Assembly: GCA_022843025.1 (NCBI GenBank)
Contig: JALHOL010000008.1
Location: 1 to 64,000 of the forward strand
Source of the DNA: Paracoccaceae bacterium
Lineage (GTDB): Bacteria > Pseudomonadota > Alphaproteobacteria > Rhodobacterales > Rhodobacteraceae
Length of the DNA: 64,000 nucleotides
Direction: 5' to 3'
Below are positions 28,151-35,796 of this stretch, piece by piece. The number at the start of each line of letters is the position of its first letter. Within the stretch, counting starts at the first letter, position 1. The position numbers and the translations under genes were made by a program. The notes under the pieces were generated by a model. The model saw only the letters and a program-made list of their open reading frames with translations. It was not told the DNA's origin and did no database searches.

Positions 28151-28194
28151 CAAAAATCTTCGAAGATTTTTGCAAATTCCTTCCAAGGAATTTG
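28151..28194. repeat. Paired-palindrome element, copy 3
   Basis: First palindrome 28151-28172 is perfect (22 bp, half-site CAAAAATCTTC). Second palindrome 28173-28194 has 10-bp arms CAAATTCCTT around CC. Compared with copy 1, both stems carry base changes that are matched on the other arm. It sits between two co-directional saccharopine dehydrogenase genes. Confidence 0.8.
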
Positions 28195-28204
28195 TCCCCC
28201 AGCG

Positions 28205-29254
28205 TCACATCCCCGCACTGTGCCGGTCGTATTCCACCTTTGCCCGCCCCCAGACCCCGGATTGCAGGTCGGACAGCGTCAGCAGGCTGGGCAACAGTTG
28301 CGCGGCATAATCCTCGCTGCTTTCCACCGGCAGCAGGGACGGCAGGTTGTCAATCGCAGTCACGTCTAGCGGCGGCGCGTCATGCACCCGCAGCGCCGGC
28401 GCATCCCAATCCGTGGCGTGGTCATAGACTTTGATGGGCGAGAAATCCGATGTCGGATCACAGGCGATATCACCGATCACCGTCAACTTGCGCGCATCCG
28501 TCTTGGCGCTGGCCGGCACAAAAACCGGGCAGCCGGGCCGGGCAAGGATGCAATTCAGGAAAATCTCGTGCTGCAAAACTTCGGGGAATGGCCCGCCGCT
28601 GGCGGTCTCGGCCATATCCCACTTCGTCACCGCTACGCCCATCGCGGCGCACAGATCGGCCGCCCCGGTGCCAACCCGTCCCAAAGCACCGATGACGATG
28701 GCGCGCGGGCGGTCCATCCCAGCCAGTTCCCGCTCCAGATCGGCGATCAACGCGGCGCGGCCCGGATATTTCGCCACCGGCCCCGCAATCCCGCCCCGCT
28801 GCTGCGCCGCCCAGCATTTCAGCGACACCGCCGCCCCGGCAAAGCCCGCCCAATAGCCAAAGGCCGCCACGCGACGCCCGCCCTCATCCACCAGATATTC
28901 CAGATCATACAGCACCCCGCCCCCGGCCCGGAACCGCCGCAGCAATTCCCGCCCCGCAGGCTGGCCCTTGTAGGCATGGCCGAACATGATGTGGCGATGG
29001 GTCAGGGGCGTGCCATCTTCGGGCAGTTCCTTCAGCCCGAAGATGATCGCGTCACTTGGCGCCTGTGGCCACAGGTTTTCATCCGCAATCTCGCAGCCTG
29101 CCGCCGCGTAGCCCTCAATCGGGATCGCCCGCACGGATGACTGTTCCACCGTCACGCGAATACCGGCCCGGACCAGCGCCGCCGCGCCTTCGGGCGTCAG
29201 CCCCACCCGTTCCTCGTTCAGGCGCTGTTCCGCCCGGACCCAGAGATGCGTCAT
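28205..29254 (-). CDS. Saccharopine dehydrogenase (NAD+, L-lysine-forming) LYS1-like
   Basis: 349 residues. N-terminus HLWVRAEQRLNEERVGLTPEGAAALV is the alanine dehydrogenase/PNT-like domain of lysine-forming saccharopine dehydrogenases. Further blocks are IIFGLKELPEDGTPLTHRHIMFGHAYKGQ and the nucleotide-binding AIVIGALGRVGTGAADL. It interconverts lysine plus 2-oxoglutarate and saccharopine. Upstream of the glutamate-forming partner gene, so the pair covers both saccharopine steps. In bacteria that use the DAP pathway (dapB is present) the likely direction is lysine breakdown. Confidence 0.88.
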   Translation of the reverse strand: MTHLWVRAEQRLNEERVGLTPEGAAALVRAGIRVTVEQSSVRAIPIEGYAAAGCEIADENLWPQAPSDAIIFGLKELPEDGTPLTHRHIMFGHAYKGQPAGRELLRRFRAGGGVLYDLEYLVDEGGRRVAAFGYWAGFAGAAVSLKCWAAQQRGGIAGPVAKYPGRAALIADLERELAGMDRPRAIVIGALGRVGTGAADLCAAMGVAVTKWDMAETASGGPFPEVLQHEIFLNCILARPGCPVFVPASAKTDARKLTVIGDIACDPTSDFSPIKVYDHATDWDAPALRVHDAPPLDVTAIDNLPSLLPVESSEDYAAQLLPSLLTLSDLQSGVWGRAKVEYDRHSAGM

Positions 29255-29314
29255 CGCATGCCTCCCAAAATCTGCCCTGCAGCCCTATCAGATCAGTCCG
29301 CAGGGAAAAGGGGA

Positions 29315-30103
29315 TCACAGATCGAAACTGGCAAAGACCGGCACATGATCCGACGGCTGTTCCCACCCCCGGCAGGGCCGCAGGATGCGGCTGCCATGGC
29401 CCGCGTTGGAAATGTCGGGCGTGGCCCAGATGTGATCCAGCCTGCGCCCCTTGTCCGCCGCATCCCAATCCGCCGCGCGGTAGGACCACCATGAATAGAG
29501 CAGGCCCTGCGGGATGTCCTGCCGGGTGATATCGACCCAGCCCCCCGCATCTTGCGTCTGGGCCAGATGCTCCACCTCGATCGGTGTATGGCTCACGATC
29601 TTCAGCAATTGCTTGTGCGACCAGACGTCATCCTCGCGCGGGGCAATGTTCAGATCGCCCACAAGGATGGATCGCTGCGGCTTGTCGGCATGAAACCGGT
29701 CGCGCATCTGCATCAGGAAATCCAGCTTCTGGCCGAACTTGTCGTTCAGCGCCCGATCCGGAATGTCACCCCCTGCGGGGACGTAACAGTTGTGGATCAC
29801 CACCCCGTTTTCCAGCCGCGCCGCCACGTGGCGGGCATGGCCCAGCGCCGCGAAATCCTCACCCCCTGCATCGTACAAGGGCAGCTTGGACAGGATGGCC
29901 ACGCCGTTGTAGCCCTTTTGCCCGCGCGCAACCATGTGGGTATAGCCCAGCGCTTGAAACTGCGCGACGGGGATCTTGTCCACCGGGCTTTTGCATTCCT
30001 GAAGACACAGGATATCGGGCGCTTCTTCGGCCAACAGCCGGGCCACCAGCCCCTCGCGCAGACGGACAGAATTGATGTTCCACGTGGCAAGGGTAAAGGT
30101 CAT
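29315..30103 (-). CDS. xth: Exodeoxyribonuclease III
   Basis: 262 residues. Endonuclease/exonuclease/phosphatase fold with all active-site blocks: LATWNINSVR near the N-terminus, LCLQECKSP (catalytic Glu), LVGDLNIAPREDDVW (Asp and Asn) and the terminal SDHVPVFASFDL (Asp-His). It acts as an AP endonuclease and 3' exonuclease in base excision repair. Single gene 60 bp downstream of the LYS1-like gene's start in the same orientation. Confidence 0.94.
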   Translation of the reverse strand: MTFTLATWNINSVRLREGLVARLLAEEAPDILCLQECKSPVDKIPVAQFQALGYTHMVARGQKGYNGVAILSKLPLYDAGGEDFAALGHARHVAARLENGVVIHNCYVPAGGDIPDRALNDKFGQKLDFLMQMRDRFHADKPQRSILVGDLNIAPREDDVWSHKQLLKIVSHTPIEVEHLAQTQDAGGWVDITRQDIPQGLLYSWWSYRAADWDAADKGRRLDHIWATPDISNAGHGSRILRPCRGWEQPSDHVPVFASFDL

Positions 30104-30204
30104 GGCGCGGGCTCCGGCAGCAAGGGACGGCGGACCCTAGGGCCGACCGTCCGCAGGCTCAAGAGGCCGGGCGATCAGTTATAGACTGATCCGCCCTCGC
30201 CGGA

Positions 30205-30519
30205 TCAGTCGTTGACCGTGAACGTGTTGATCTCGCACAGGTTCTGTTCTTTCGTCGCTTCCAGCCCGTCTTCGGTGACGAAGCGCAGGTCATAGTCACA
30301 GACATCCAGACCATCGGCGATGGTCACGTCGCCCGACACACCGGGTGAAACCGAGTCGACGGTCAGGATATTCTCACCCCAAAGCTCTTCGCCCACCGGC
30401 GACACGTTCATCTCCACGATGGTGTAGGAACTGTCATTGACCAGCGTGAAGACCAGGTCTTCGGCAAGAACAGGGGACGCCACCAGACCGGCAAGCAGGG
30501 CCGCGAAGCCAATACGCAT
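30205..30519 (-). CDS. Small periplasmic protein of unknown function
   Basis: 104 residues. Signal peptide MRIGFAALLAGLVASPVLAED (cut after VLA), then an acidic beta-rich domain of about 85 residues: LVFTLVNDSSYTIVEMNVSP. Two cysteines (CDYDLRF and NLCEINTF) are spaced for one disulfide. The pattern FTLVNDSSYTIVEMNVSPVG resembles small secreted proteins annotated as hypothetical in Rhodobacteraceae. GGAGAG lies before the start. Function unknown. Confidence 0.72.
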   Translation of the reverse strand: MRIGFAALLAGLVASPVLAEDLVFTLVNDSSYTIVEMNVSPVGEELWGENILTVDSVSPGVSGDVTIADGLDVCDYDLRFVTEDGLEATKEQNLCEINTFTVND

Positions 30520-30672
30520 GAAACTCTCCTTAAGTTGGCCCGATTCATTTGGGCGATGGCCGTTATATCCAACGTGCCAGCAAACCCCTAAACGGATTTC
30601 TTATACTGATGTATAGGTGCCGCTGGTGACCCCGTGCCGACCCATCCTGCAACGTCATGCAAATGCCAGGTC

Positions 30673-30700
30673 AAAAAAAGGCCGGGCATGATGCCCGGCC
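30673..30700 (-). terminator. Rho-independent terminator downstream of the CenR-like gene
   Basis: On the minus strand GGCCGGGC (30700-30693), loop ATCAT, GCCCGGCC (30687-30680), then seven T (30679-30673). A textbook terminator, 114 bp after the regulator stop. Confidence 0.9.
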
Positions 30701-30774
30701 AAGTCCAACAGGGAGGATGCCGTGCCATAACCCCGACACGACAAGGGGATCCTGGGTGCGATCAGTCTCGCATC
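30673..30774 (-). ncRNA. Candidate small RNA, or processed 3' UTR of the CenR-like gene
   Basis: On the minus strand a TATATA box (30786-30781) is followed about 7 bases later by a roughly 100-nt segment containing a TGCGA/TCGCA hairpin (30772-30757), a CCCC/GGGG hairpin (30748-30731), an anti-Shine-Dalgarno-like CCTCCC (30717-30712) and a strong terminator with seven T. The -35 region TTAAAA (17-bp spacer) is weak. This resembles trans-acting alphaproteobacterial sRNAs. It could instead be the 3' UTR of the upstream regulator gene. Confidence 0.4.
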
Positions 30775-30814
30775 CAAATGTATATAAGAAATGAATCAGG
30801 CGATTTTAAGATCG

Positions 30815-31501
30815 TCACGCCACCAGTCTGTATCCGCCGCTCTCTGTTACCAGCAGCCGCGCATTTGACGGATCGGGTTCAATCTTCTGGCGAAGGCGAT
30901 AAATGTGGGTTTCCAAAGTATGCGTGGTCACCCCCGCATTGTATCCCCACACCTCATGCAGCAGCACATCACGTGCCACAACGCTTTGCTGCGCGCGGTA
31001 CAAATACTTAAGAATATTGGTTTCTTTCTCCGTCAGGCGGATCTTCTTTTCCTTTTCATCCACCAGCATCTTTTGCGCGGGCTTAAAGGTATAGGGGCCA
31101 AGCTGGAAAATGGCGTCTTCGGATTGCTCATGCTGGCGCAATTGCGCCCTGATGCGCGCAAGCAACACCGGAAACTTAAAAGGCTTGGTTACATAGTCAT
31201 TGGCCCCGGCATCCAGCCCCAGAATGGTGTCTGCATCCGAATCATGACCGGTCAACATCAGGACCGGGCATTTCACGCCGCTCTTGCGCATCCGGCGGCA
31301 AAGCTCGCGCCCGTCAGTATCCGGCAGGCCCACATCCAGGATCACCAGATCGTAAAGGCCGGCTTTCGCCTTCTCCATCCCCTCGGCCCCGGTGCGGGCC
31401 TCGAACACGTCGAAATCTTCGGTCATGACAAGCTGCTCGCTCAGCGCCTCGCGCAGATCGTCGTCATCATCGACCAGCAGGATCTTTCTCAGGGTGCCCA
31501 T
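30815..31501 (-). CDS. cenR: OmpR-family response regulator, CenR-like
   Basis: 228 residues from ATG 31501 (MGTLRKILLVDDDDDL), with GGAGG upstream; a longer frame to 31573 is unlikely. The receiver has the phosphoacceptor Asp in LVILDVGLPD, Thr in LMLTGHD and Lys in VTKPF. The DNA-binding winged helix is YTFKPAQKMLVDEKEKKIRLTEKETNILKYLY...VTTHTLETHIYRLRQKIE. That linker and helix style matches CenR, an essential envelope regulator of Caulobacter and Rhodobacter. No histidine kinase gene is adjacent. Symbol is tentative. Confidence 0.8.
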   Translation of the reverse strand: MGTLRKILLVDDDDDLREALSEQLVMTEDFDVFEARTGAEGMEKAKAGLYDLVILDVGLPDTDGRELCRRMRKSGVKCPVLMLTGHDSDADTILGLDAGANDYVTKPFKFPVLLARIRAQLRQHEQSEDAIFQLGPYTFKPAQKMLVDEKEKKIRLTEKETNILKYLYRAQQSVVARDVLLHEVWGYNAGVTTHTLETHIYRLRQKIEPDPSNARLLVTESGGYRLVA

Positions 31502-31649
31502 GGGAACCTCCGTTTGCGTCTTCTGTCCCTCACATGCGCCCCGCTCGCGGTTGCGGCAAGAATTGCAACGCATGAGTCACGCGGTCGTGTGGCTGTGTGG
31601 GGGAATGTTTCAATTTCCTGCGCATCGGCCTAGATAGGGGTCAGAGGAC

Positions 31650-32756
31650 ATGATGCAGAACACCCGGCCCACGCTTGCACCCACCATCGTTGAACGCCTG
31701 TCGCGCGCGCGGGGCGACCTGCGCATGGGTGTACCCGTGGTGATGACAGGCGATGGCCGCGCTATGCTGGTCGTCGCGGTTGAGGCATTGGAACCAGCCC
31801 GCCTTGCCGCCCTGCGCGCCTTGGGTCAGCCGGAACTGGCACTGACCGCGCGGCGTGCCGAAACGCTCAAGACCCCGGCCTATGACGGCGACATCGCCCG
31901 CATTCTGGTGCCCGAAGGGATGGGCGTCGATTGGCTGCGCGCGCTGGCCGACCCGGCCGATGATCTGCGCGTGCCGCTGAAGGGGCCCCTGCGCGCGCTG
32001 CGCGACGGATCATCCGATCTGCACCGCGCCGCGCTGCATCTGGTGAAATCCGCCCACCTTCTGCCCGCCGCCCTGCTGGTGCCTGTGACGCATGGTCTGG
32101 CCTTGGCCGAAGAACACGCCCTGACCCTGCTGCCGCTGGCCGAGATTGCGCCGGAACTGTCGCGCATGTCGCCGCTGCATCCGGTGGTGAATGCCCGCCT
32201 GCCGATGCAGGCCGCGCAGGCCGGGCGTGTGCATATCTTCCGCCCGGAAGACGGTGGTGAGGAACATTACGCCATCGAAATCGGTCGCCCCGACCGCACC
32301 CTTCCCGTTCTGGCGCGGCTACATTCGGCCTGCTTTACCGGCGATGTGCTGGGCAGCCTGAAATGCGACTGCGGCCCGCAACTGCGCGCGGCGCTGGCCC
32401 AGATGGGCGACGAAGGGGCGGGGGTCCTGCTCTACCTCAATCAGGAAGGGCGGGGCATCGGGCTGGCCAACAAGATGCGCGCCTATTCGCTGCAGGATCA
32501 GGGCTTTGATACGGTCGAGGCCAATCACCGCCTTGGTTTCGAAGATGACGAACGCGATTTCCGCATCGGCGCGGGGATCCTGCGCAAGATGGGCTTTTCC
32601 TCGGTCCGCCTGCTGACCAACAATCCCAACAAGCTGGCGATGATGGAATCCTGCGGGGTGGCCGTGGCCGAACGTGTGCCGTTGAAAGTGGGCCAAACGG
32701 CGCAGAACGCCGCTTATCTGGCCACCAAGGCCGCGAAATCGGGGCATCTGCTGTGA
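31650..32756 (+). CDS. ribA: GTP cyclohydrolase II
   Basis: 368 residues. The C-terminal half (about 190-360) is a complete RibA: zinc cysteines in HSACFTGDVLGSLKCDCG, LLYLNQEGRGIGLANKMRAY, GFEDDERDF and LLTNNPNKL. The first 180 residues occupy the place of the RibB synthase domain but lack its recognisable active-site motifs, so this looks like a degenerate N-terminal domain as seen in several alphaproteobacteria. It opens GTP at the start of riboflavin synthesis. Overlaps the next gene by 4 bp. Confidence 0.92.
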   Translation: MMQNTRPTLAPTIVERLSRARGDLRMGVPVVMTGDGRAMLVVAVEALEPARLAALRALGQPELALTARRAETLKTPAYDGDIARILVPEGMGVDWLRALADPADDLRVPLKGPLRALRDGSSDLHRAALHLVKSAHLLPAALLVPVTHGLALAEEHALTLLPLAEIAPELSRMSPLHPVVNARLPMQAAQAGRVHIFRPEDGGEEHYAIEIGRPDRTLPVLARLHSACFTGDVLGSLKCDCGPQLRAALAQMGDEGAGVLLYLNQEGRGIGLANKMRAYSLQDQGFDTVEANHRLGFEDDERDFRIGAGILRKMGFSSVRLLTNNPNKLAMMESCGVAVAERVPLKVGQTAQNAAYLATKAAKSGHLL

Positions 32757-33262
32757 CGCCCACCGATCTGGTGGTCACCCGCTGGGGTGCGCGCTTCATG
32801 GGGCGGGTGTTTCCCTGTTCCATCGGGCGTGGCGGCATTGTTCCGGCCCGCAAGAAACGCGAAGGCGATCGCGCCACCCCGGCAGGAAAGCACGGCTTCG
32901 TCGGGATGCTCTACCGGCGCGACCGCCTGTCGCCATCGCAACTGCCCGATTGGGCGCTGCCTTTTGGCCCGTCCGACCTGTGGTCGGATGACAGCCGCGA
33001 TCCGGACTACAACCTTATGGTCCGCGCCCCACATCCTTGGTCGCATGAACGGCTGACACGGCCCGATCCGATGTATGACCTGATCCTTCTGACCGATTGG
33101 AACTGGCCCCAGGCCGATCCGGGCCGGGGATCGGCGATCTTTGTTCACACATGGCGGCGGCCTCGGCACCCCACGGCGGGCTGCGTCGCCTTTGCGCAGA
33201 ACGATCTGCTCTGGATCGCCAACCGCATCCAGCACCGGACAAGTCTGATCATCCGGGGCTGA
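32753..33262 (+). CDS. L,D-transpeptidase (YkuD) family protein
   Basis: 169 residues, no signal peptide visible. The YkuD active site appears as IFVHTWRRPRHPTAGCVAF, with the catalytic cysteine in TAGC. The N-terminal block FPCSIGRGGIVPARKKREGDRATPAGKHGF fits the short 'L,D-transpeptidase' family with Arg-Lys-Glu-Gly-Asp. Such enzymes make 3-3 cross-links or attach lipoproteins to peptidoglycan, but need export, which is not obvious here. Overlaps ribA by 4 bp, so it is probably translated with it. Confidence 0.82.
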   Translation: MTPTDLVVTRWGARFMGRVFPCSIGRGGIVPARKKREGDRATPAGKHGFVGMLYRRDRLSPSQLPDWALPFGPSDLWSDDSRDPDYNLMVRAPHPWSHERLTRPDPMYDLILLTDWNWPQADPGRGSAIFVHTWRRPRHPTAGCVAFAQNDLLWIANRIQHRTSLIIRG

Positions 33263-33324
33263 ATCACCCTTTCCAAACCGCTTTGGCCTGCCTAATCTGC
33301 GCGCAGTTTGGGGGAGGGACCACC

Positions 33325-35211
33325 ATGCCACGCACGCCGTCCGTTGCGGATGACGAAATCTTTGCCCTGCGCCTTGATCGCAGCGCGCCGGATCTCTGGC
33401 CGATGCTGGAGGCGCTCTATGGCCAACACCCCGACTATGCCACCTTCCGCGCCGCCCTTCTCAAGGCGATGCAAAAGGCGTGGGCTGACCGCGCCCCTGA
33501 TCTGAAACGGCTGGATCTGCGGCGCGATCTGGAACCCGACTGGTTCCAGCGCAGCGATATGGCGGGCTATGTCTTCTACATCGACCGCTTTGCCGGAACA
33601 TTGACCAACGTTCTGGAAAAGCTGGATTATCTGGAAGAGCTTGGCATCACCTATGTTCACTTCATGCCCTGCCTGAAGCCCCGCCCGGGCGACAGCGATG
33701 GCGGCTATTCAGTGATGGATTACCGCGCCATCAACCCCGCCTACGGCACGATGGCGGATTTTGAGACCGTCACCGCAGAACTGCGCAAACGCGGCATTTC
33801 GGTCTGCATTGACCTTGTCCTGAACCACACCGCGAAAGAACACGCTTGGGCGAAAAAAGCCGCCAAGGGCGATGTGAAACATCAAGACTACTACCTGATG
33901 TTCGACACCCCCGATCTTCCAAAGCGGTATGAAGAAACGCTGGTCGAGGTGTTCCCCGACAACGCCCCCGGCAACTTCACCCATTACCCCGATTTCGGCA
34001 AATGGGTCTGGACCACCTTCAACGAACATCAGTGGGATCTGAACTGGGCCAACCCGCAGGTCTTCCTCGAAATCGCGGAAATCATGCTGTTCCTCGCCAA
34101 TCGTGGTGTGGATGTACTGCGGCTGGATGCCGTGGCTTTCATGTGGAAGCGCCTCGGCACACGCTGCCAGTCAGAGCCTGAAGTTCACATGCTGTTGCAG
34201 GCCCTGCGCGCGGTCTGCCGCATCACCTGCCCTGCCGTCCTGCACCTCGAAGAGGCGATCGTCGCGCCCGCCGAAATGCTGCCCTACCTTGGGCGCGGAA
34301 AGCATGACGGCAAGGAAGGCAACCTCGCCTATCACAACTCGCTCATGGTGCAGTTCTGGTCGTCTCTGGCCACCCGCGACACACGGTTGATGACGCATGT
34401 CATGGGCACGCATTTCCCCGACCGGCTGACCAATGCCACCTATGCCACCTATATCCGCTGCCATGACGATATCGGCTGGGCCGTGACGGATGAAGATGCC
34501 GCCGCGCTGGGCTTGTCCGGCCCCGGCCACCGTGCGTTTCTTTCAGATTTCTATGATGGCACCTTTCCCGGCAGCTTTGCCCGTGGCGCGCTGTTTCAGG
34601 AAAACCCCGCCACGGGCGACAAGCGCATCTCGGGCAGTTTCGCCTCGCTTGCCGGGCTGGAAAAGGCATTGGCAGAGGGTGATCCCGCGGCGGCAGAGCT
34701 GGCGGTTCAACGCATCCTTATGGGCCATGCGCTGATCGCGGCCTGGGGCGGCATCCCCCTGATCTATATGGGTGACGAACTCGCCGCGCTGAACGATCAC
34801 GATTATCTGGCCGTCCCCGAACACGCGCATGACAGCCGGTGGATTCACCGCCCCCGGATGGATTGGCAGGCCGCACGGTCGCGGCATGACGGGCTGACCC
34901 ATGCTTCCCGCGTCTGGCTGGGCCTGCGGCATATTCTTGCTCGCCGTCGTGCCACCCCCGCGCTGCACGCGGCGCATCCGATCCGTGTTGTTCCCGGCCC
35001 GGTGCCGCAGGTCTTTGCCTTCCGACGCGATGCGCCAACTGGCACGCTGCTTTGCCTGTTCAACTTCTCCGAAAGTTGGGCGCATGTTCCCGAAGATTGG
35101 CTGCGGATGCAGGGCGCAACGCAGATGCATGATGCCCTGTCCGACCACCCGGTCGAGGTGCATCACGGCAACATCGCGCTGCCCCCCTATGCACGGGTCT
35201 GGCTGGCCTAG
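33325..35211 (+). CDS. GH13 alpha-amylase family enzyme, amylosucrase-like
   Basis: 628 residues from ATG 33325, preceded by GGGGAGGG. The (beta/alpha)8 GH13 catalytic set is visible: nucleophile Asp268 in DVLRLDAVAFMWK, acid/base Glu310 in LHLEEAIVAP, and stabiliser in RCHDDIGW at 378-385. The AVAFMWKRLGT and HDDIGW forms are typical of amylosucrases (GH13_4), which build alpha-1,4-glucan from sucrose; sucrose hydrolase is an alternative. No signal peptide, so cytoplasmic. No other glucan genes are adjacent. Confidence 0.87.
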   Translation: MPRTPSVADDEIFALRLDRSAPDLWPMLEALYGQHPDYATFRAALLKAMQKAWADRAPDLKRLDLRRDLEPDWFQRSDMAGYVFYIDRFAGTLTNVLEKLDYLEELGITYVHFMPCLKPRPGDSDGGYSVMDYRAINPAYGTMADFETVTAELRKRGISVCIDLVLNHTAKEHAWAKKAAKGDVKHQDYYLMFDTPDLPKRYEETLVEVFPDNAPGNFTHYPDFGKWVWTTFNEHQWDLNWANPQVFLEIAEIMLFLANRGVDVLRLDAVAFMWKRLGTRCQSEPEVHMLLQALRAVCRITCPAVLHLEEAIVAPAEMLPYLGRGKHDGKEGNLAYHNSLMVQFWSSLATRDTRLMTHVMGTHFPDRLTNATYATYIRCHDDIGWAVTDEDAAALGLSGPGHRAFLSDFYDGTFPGSFARGALFQENPATGDKRISGSFASLAGLEKALAEGDPAAAELAVQRILMGHALIAAWGGIPLIYMGDELAALNDHDYLAVPEHAHDSRWIHRPRMDWQAARSRHDGLTHASRVWLGLRHILARRRATPALHAAHPIRVVPGPVPQVFAFRRDAPTGTLLCLFNFSESWAHVPEDWLRMQGATQMHDALSDHPVEVHHGNIALPPYARVWLA

Positions 35212-35235
35212 GCCTGCGCATCATCGCCCCCAACG

Positions 35236-35281
35236 ATAGACCCCATCTATCAAACAACGGGAAATCAATATTGATTTCCCT
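35236..35281 (+). promoter_or_regulatory. Operator-like inverted repeats upstream of the fds operon
   Basis: Two symmetric sites before fdsG. GATAGA-N5-TCTATC (35236-35252) has the ATAG...CTAT look of a LysR-type site. A perfect 22-bp palindrome follows at 35260-35281 with half-site GGGAAATCAAT. Both lie 45-90 bp before the fdsG ATG and near the probable promoter. Confidence 0.6.
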
Positions 35282-35325
35282 ATCAAGCGGTATATCCCGG
35301 TATACAGCTACCGAAGGGGCCGCCG

Positions 35326-35796
35326 ATGACGCAGACCAGCACCGAAATCGCCGCGCGAGTTGGGGAAATCCTGGACGCGCATGAGGGGATGGAGGGGCCT
35401 TTGCTGCCGATTCTCCACGCGATCCAGCACGCCTATGGCTATGTGCCGCGTGACGCGCTGCCGATCATCGCGAAACGGCTGAACCTGACGCGCGCCGAAG
35501 TGCATGGCGTCATGTCCTTCTACCATGATTTCCGCGAAGATCCGGCAGGCAAGCATGTGCTGAAACTTTGCCGCGCCGAAGCCTGTCAGGCGATGGGGGC
35601 GGATCGTGTTGCCGCCCATGCCCAGAACCGTCTCGGCATCGAATGGCACCAGACCACCAAGGATGGCCAGATCACCTTGGAACCCGTGTTCTGCCTTGGC
35701 CTTTGCGCCTGCGCGCCCGCCGCGCTTGTGGATGGCAAGGTGGTAGGTCGTGTGGATGAGGCCCGTCTTGACGCCATCATCGAAGGGGTCCGCTGA
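35326..35796 (+). CDS. fdsG: NAD-dependent formate dehydrogenase gamma subunit
   Basis: 156 residues, NuoE-like thioredoxin-fold [2Fe-2S] protein. Cluster ligands are CRAEAC and CLGLC (Cys-x4-Cys and Cys-x3-Cys). N-terminal helix bundle with PLLPILHAIQHAYGYVP and AEVHGVMSFYHDF is as in complex I 24-kDa subunits. First gene of fdsG-fdsB-DUF4287-fdsA-fdhD-fdsD; overlaps fdsB by 1 bp. The complex oxidises formate to CO2 and passes electrons to NAD+ in the cytoplasm. Confidence 0.95.
   Translation: MTQTSTEIAARVGEILDAHEGMEGPLLPILHAIQHAYGYVPRDALPIIAKRLNLTRAEVHGVMSFYHDFREDPAGKHVLKLCRAEACQAMGADRVAAHAQNRLGIEWHQTTKDGQITLEPVFCLGLCACAPAALVDGKVVGRVDEARLDAIIEGVR

Larger units (their letters stand above)
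30520..30814. other. Intergenic region: candidate sRNA plus promoter of the small secreted protein
   Basis: About 295 bp between two minus-strand genes. The part next to the regulator gene (30673-30790) holds a terminator and two further hairpins, described separately. The part next to the secreted-protein gene (30520-30640) is AT-richer, with TATAAG (minus strand, 30606-30601) as a possible -10. No open frame of interest. Confidence 0.5.
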
